In this document: piece after piece, positions 58,637-64,000 of the stretch
How the letters are laid out: each line of letters opens with the position of its first letter
Numbering within the stretch: position 1 is the first letter of the stretch
NCBI GenBank assembly: GCA_038501625.1
Contig: JAZAYU010000008.1
Location: forward strand, 11,470,938-11,534,937
Source of the DNA: Corbicula japonica
Taxonomy: Eukaryota > Mollusca > Bivalvia > Venerida > Cyrenidae
Length of the DNA: 64,000 nt
Direction: 5' to 3'
The notes under the pieces: model-generated
What the model was told of the DNA's origin: nothing
What the model saw: the letters and a program-made list of their open reading frames with translations, nothing else
Database searches by the model: none
Program-made: the position numbers and the translations under genes

Positions 58637-60883
58637 AGACTGACGGAGATCAAAAGTTATTAAAACTACTTGTAAACACATTTATATATTTGGTAGATCA
58701 GTGAACTTGACACATATTTGTCAAGAACGGTCAACGATATATTAATTAATGGTAATAAAATCGTGGCCTTCGGGTATTTAATATCGCCTTTCCGAAAGGT
58801 GCAGTGATGAGGCGAGCGACCTATCAGCCGCTGTCACCACGGGTTTGACAACTTGTACACTTGTAAACATCGATAGATTTACATGTTGGTAAGTAATAAT
58901 TGTAGCTAATACAGTGTTAATGCAAAATCAGCAAGATCCTGCGACTTTATGCTCGTGACAAAACACTGTGCAGTGTGGTTATTCACCAGGTAATACAAGC
59001 AACATTTCCATAGAACTACACAGCCTGAACTACAGACGTCCACTCGCCAGCCTTGCTATTAGCTAAATATGTGATAACTACAAATATTGTATAGACTAGC
59101 ACTTTTTCTTTAGCACACATACTTTTTATTGTTGAAATAAACAGTTTTTTATTCATAAATTATCCAGTTATATTTCTGGCATATCTTGCATGCACCAGTG
59201 AGTAAATTTCTAATTAGCAGAAAAGTAGTAAAACGATAATAGTCCATTAATCAAATTAATTGAATGACACACCGATTTGATACATCGAAAAATCTCAAAT
59301 TAAACACGAATTTCATGCATAGTTTTTAAAATGATATGAACAAAAATCGATTCGCAAATGGGGCTCATCTCCCAGAAATCTCAAAGCCATCTGTTCATGT
59401 TTTTCGTCATTATTTTCATCTCAATACCGCTGTTGGGTTATTATCGACCCCTAAAGGGTTTCCCTGATTATCCAGCTGATTTTTATGATTAAAGGTTTCG
59501 AACTCTATGGATTCAAACGGAAAAATGCGAATACCAAGTGCGAACGCTTAGACATGATTTGCGTTCCCCGTAGAATTATGGGAGTATTGAATTCGGAGTA
59601 ACCGTCATCGCGTCAAGCGCGAGGACAATGTCGTCTGTAATTATGAACAATTACCGAGGTTTTAGTTTTCCAGCATTGTGATCGAATGCCAGCGAAAACA
59701 CAAAATTCCTCAGAAAAAAAAGAAACTAATTAGCAGTTTGTCTTCATATTAGTGATCGCGTGCAATGATTTGTTAAACGTAATTCAAACATACCGTTTTT
59801 GTTCACTGTAGATATAAAAAATATGTAAGATGAGAAAAACAAAAACTCCAATAACAACAATTATTTCAACATGAAAAACAGGTTATTTCTAGGCGAAGGC
59901 CAGATTCTGTACCAAGCAAACGTGACGATACGTTTTCTTCCATAACGGACATAATATTCAGGTATGTATAATATTCCACACGCCTGATCTATTTTACTTA
60001 AAAAACAAGATTTCTGCGCTCAGTTTATACTTGCGGAGAGATTTACGGTATCTTTTATGGGGTGAAAATACGTCACAGCGTCCGACTCTGGATGACGTTA
60101 AGAGACTTTTTCCAGCACCGAAAGTCATTACTCGGGTTGCACAGCTATATAATCAAATACACTCGTAGATCAAAGTAGCGAATCAATTAATTCGGTACCC
60201 TTTGATCTGGACGACAAGTGCCCATTCCATGTTCTCTGGGGACCAAGCCAAGTCTCGCAGGCTCATCAGCCGCAACGTAACATCGGTTACATGCTTTAAT
60301 CTTCAAAGACATCACAATATTACCTGTTAATGCAGTATTTGAAGTGCTAGTTAGCGACATACCTGTAAAATGCCATGTGCAGTTATATGTCTTTGGTATC
60401 TGCAGTATGCAAATTGCTTTGATAACAGAGTTATGATAATTGTATATTATTTTGAACCGGCGTATGAACTGACCAGTCTCGACGTTATAAAGACGCAAAT
60501 CTTTGGTTCACATATAAATAAATCATCGTGCGTTATTAGGTGCTTAAATAATCACGTTTTCTATCCTAATTACGAACAATTTGGACCCTGACTAAAGAAT
60601 TTACACATTACGTGACCAACATAATGTACTCTATATCACCCATCCTTATATGCTACTTTGTTGCTTTAAGAGAAAAGAAATTCGCCGATGTATGCTGTTT
60701 ATTTGCACCAAACACGACCCCCAAGTGCGACTGAAAATTTTCGCATCCGTTTCCTGCATTTTCTAGGAATACATCGGACACAGAGGTGTCGTTAACTTTT
60801 CGATTAGCAGTACCGTTGGTGCCGCGCTGGTCCGGAAATCTTGACATCCCACGGTTAACTCCCAGGACGAACCAGATCAGACT
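58637..60883. other. intergenic DNA
   Basis: No gene was recognised. A TATATAA at about 60147 and a minus frame of 103 codons (60498-60187) were inspected without finding a supporting gene structure. Confidence 0.4.
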
Positions 60884-61084
60884 GTATATCGGTGCTATGT
60901 CGGACCGTGTATATCACTGGACATATTTTGTCACAAATGTGTGACATATACGGTTCGCCATTTACTACCAAATTGCAGAAATGTATGTTGCAAATAAAGA
61001 GAGCTGTGATGAATTCGCCGAATATGTCCCACACATGAGACATAAACGTTCTGTGACATATATGATCCGACAGTGCTATATACT
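60884..61084. mobile_element. 201-bp foldback element with nested inverted repeats
   Basis: The left arm GTATATCGGTGCTATGTCGG, then TTGTCACAAATGTGTGACAT, aligns with the inverse of the right end (GTATATAGCACTGTCGGATC, then ATATATGTCACAGAACGTTT). Inside the left arm TTTTGTCACA and TGTGACATATA form a further short hairpin. No coding capacity. The ends lack a clear target duplication. Confidence 0.6.
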
Positions 61085-62369
61085 GGGTACGTTAAAGAAT
61101 AAGTGATGACTCTGAAAGGAGCCAGGGTTACGCACACGAGTTCCTTGCAAAGACCGCACCCGGATTTCTCCCAACTAAGTCTTCTACACCCAATACTGCT
61201 GCTCGTAGGAGACGGGGAATTGAAATCTATGCGATTGAACGATCGGTGCATGCCCTTAGGTAGAACATGGACAGCTAAACTACAAATGTATTCGATTCAA
61301 GTTCGAATTAATTAGGAGAAACTTCTCAAATTTTTAAATGTATGTCAAGTGTTATTTGGAATGACTATGTGTTACGTAAAGCCAAATATAAATAAGAGGT
61401 GATATTTTAATTCATGATATCATACATTTCAAAGAGACATTAATGATGCAACCAACACCTGTGATTTTGTAATCCATCAACATTTAGGTAATAACCATAA
61501 CCGATGAATTTGTCGGGTCTTTAACGTAATCTTTATGACCGACCGGCACAGATTTTCTGCACAGTAGGATAAGCCGAAAAGTGTACTCAATGTCTGCGAA
61601 ATATGCAGTAAAACTGACAATCTGGATCTGAAATGGGTTATAAAATTTTCTAATCAACCAGAATAACTCTCTTTTTAACATTTTGACCGGTCAGAGTCCA
61701 AAGTGGACGTTACCACGGTATAACTCGATGACAAATTAAGGTCCCTAATAAATCACGCAGTGTCAGTGTTAAATTCTGAGCTCCTTAAAGGACCCTATTG
61801 TCAAACTTGAACCAGCTTCCCTCGTTAATTTGAAAATAAACCTCGACTATCATTCTTATTTTCCGCATACAGGAATCGTAAAGCAAAGAAAGTTTACAGG
61901 AGTTGAAATTACGGCCGCACCTTGAATAAAATACATGTTAATAAAACGTTAATTTCGCCGTTGAAACAGGTAAAAAGCATGAAATGGGGCCGAATAAATG
62001 ATATCCTTATTGCTGTAGGCTACTGTAAACACTTGATTGAAATATTTTTACTGACCCTTCACCGCATGTACGACTGACCATCAAAGAGACGTGTCCAAAT
62101 AAACAGGGTATCTCGTTTCGGACAATTTCCGTCCACAAAAAAGCCCAAATTGTTATTGGGAAGTATGGATTTTACTTGAAAGACTGGATGAAATTAATTT
62201 GGATGACAGTAATGAATCGGTATGCCCCTTGCACTAAAATGCCCATTCGGTGTATTAGCTACAACCTCTCTTTCGAAGATCCAATTTTTCACATATCAAA
62301 ACTCAGGCTCTGTTATTCAAGTACTCAAGCAACTAAACTGAATGTAGACTTTGTGCACACGAATCAGGA
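61085..62369. other. intergenic DNA, nothing recognised
   Basis: Unique sequence; small frames only. Confidence 0.4.
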
Positions 62370-62511
62370 CATAAGATCGTAAAACTAATATTGGAGACCA
62401 GTCTCAAATCTCTAGCATCTGACTGCCTGAAATGGAGACCAGTCGCCATTTCGGCCAATTAGATGCTTGAGATTTGAGACTGGTCTACTGATTTAGTTTT
62501 ATGATCTTTAT
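62370..62511. mobile_element. palindromic element family 1, full diverged copy
   Basis: GACATAAGATCGTAAAACTA at the left and TTTAGTTTTATGATCTTTAT at the right enclose CAGTCGCCATTTCGGCCAAT. Terminal GGGCCC has decayed to AGGAC/GGTCC. Confidence 0.7.
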
Positions 62512-64000
62512 CGGTCCTATTCTGTTGGCTTTGTCGTTGACATTAAAATCAAGTATGTATGAGGAGGTATAGAACATTATAAAACAGTGTTAATTTGAAA
62601 GAAAGTTTGAAACTAAGCATAGAACTGAAAAGATTTTGAAAATCTGTGCACTGGTTGCTGAGATATCTTCAACTTGATGTGGTCCTGGTGTCAGTAGGCG
62701 GCCATTTTGTATTGACGAGTGACATCATCAGTTTTCAGCACAATAATAATGTGTTAATAATCATTTATAATTGTTAACAACAACATTAATTGATAACAAA
62801 AATGACCAGGAACCATTTCAGAACACATTTATTGTGAACTATATAGTATTCTTTCATTAACAAGTTAATGATAAACTTGTGCATACACATTGATGATGTC
62901 ATTTGTCAGCATTGAAAATGACTGCACCCATTTGCATGAAATTAGCAACTAGATTAGACAGTTAAGGTCCGATTTTCAAAAATCTTTTACTGATGTGCAG
63001 CGAGTTAACAGATCTTTACTATTATTGATTTTTCAGATCGTCAGCAAATCCAGGGATAATTCAGTGTACATATTTTATGTGTAAAGGTAATATAAACTTA
63101 GCTCGTTAAATGAAAAATTTGCAAATGCCATGTATATATTTGTTTTATATCTGGACTGACATACACGTACATATACAGCGCTGTATCAAGTATTCCTCAA
63201 AGTTAGTGAAGCAACATAATATTTTGTGATTTAATTATATATTTCTTTACAACAACTATTATGATTAAGTAAGATAGCATTATGAATCTGTGATGATCCA
63301 AAATTATTACATCTTTTTCCTTAAACCAAAATTCGAATTAAATTCTGACCCTTGTATTCTTGGTCTGGAACTGTCTTAATACATTGGGGATATGGTGGTA
63401 CCTGTGATAAGAAGGGCAAAGAAGCCTGTATTTGTATGACCAGCCCAAGAACCATGCTGAAGATAATCATGCATAACAGAGCCGTGCTCAGAATGCGAAC
63501 ATCAGGTCCCAGCGGACGTTCCTTTTGATTTCTTAGGCATGATGCGATACAATCTTGTGCGAACTCAGCAAAATCACGCCGGCAGGTTCAAAAGTTCACG
63601 GTGCAAAACAGATGCAGCGTTTTTACTGCAATCGCTTCGTTAGACTTAGGGAAATAAACCGTGAAATAATGTCCGATGTTTTATTGATATTGAAAATGAA
63701 ATATTTTAAGGGGTCAATAAATTTCGCCGAATGAACGGTTCACTTTTATATTTCAGTTTTCTATGACCTATAACCTGAACTTCTGTTGAGAAAAAAATGT
63801 CTTTCAACAACTTGCTGTCCTGATTTATTGGAGATGGGAAATGTACCCTTTGGCAGTGGTATCTGCTGTGGACAAATTAGTTTGTATTTTTTTCTTCTTG
63901 GCGAATTCTGTTGATATATCAACACTGCTGACAATACTGACAAGATTAAATTGGCCAAATTAACAGTTTGTGGAATATGTTTGGCATTATGAACTAAATT
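62512..64000. other. intergenic DNA to window end
   Basis: No gene was recognised. An octamer-type ATTTGCATGAAATT lies at 62930-62943. The minus frame 63958-63761 has no recognised motif. Confidence 0.4.

Noticed and set aside
60120..60180. Promoter at TATATAA near 60147
   Set aside because: No gene or exon could be identified on either side; TATA-like words are common in AT-rich DNA.

Overview
This window looks like animal nuclear DNA, most probably from a mollusc and perhaps a bivalve. It is AT-rich and almost gene-free. It carries one clearly metazoan transcription-factor gene with a GT-AG intron, many dispersed palindromic and tRNA-like repeats, and several large minisatellites. No operons, bacterial genes, viral genes or reverse transcriptase were seen. 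The bivalve assignment is an inference from the protein and the repeat style, not something the sequence proves.

The only confident protein-coding gene is a SoxC (Sox4/11/12-type) gene on the minus strand at 49557-48034. It has two coding exons, separated by a 375-bp phase-2 intron immediately behind the HMG box, and it encodes 382 residues. A TATA box, two CCAAT motifs and an E-box lie just upstream (49713-49753). The probable 3' UTR is AT-rich and carries three Pumilio-type sites.

The left two thirds (6.3-41.7 kb) hold a series of unrelated tandem arrays: 21 bp (6.4-7.7 kb), 45 bp (13.4-13.7 kb), trinucleotide mosaic (15.8-16.0 kb), 31 bp (22.2-24.2 kb), 38 bp (30.0-30.25 kb), 18 bp (31.3-31.8 kb), a ~100-bp composite (33.0-33.4 kb), a decayed ~30-bp array (34.2-35.2 kb), 48 bp (37.2-39.87 kb) and 25 bp (39.88-41.74 kb). 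Long open frames across these arrays are by-products of stop-free repeat units.

Interspersed repeats include: a palindrome family of about 140-148 bp with at least 12 full or partial copies (one nested in another, one that apparently seeded the 45-bp array); a 559-bp element with long terminal inverted repeats and a TA target duplication (11237-11795); a foldback element at 60884-61084; a family marked by GATCTGGATCTACACTGTTC; a family marked by CACTGACCGTTCCAAGGCG; and decayed tRNA-derived SINE heads. The most unusual structural observation is a roughly 120-bp segment, largely identical in two places (34041 and 37223), lying beside two different minisatellites. It suggests a mobile element that carries, or inserts into, tandem arrays.
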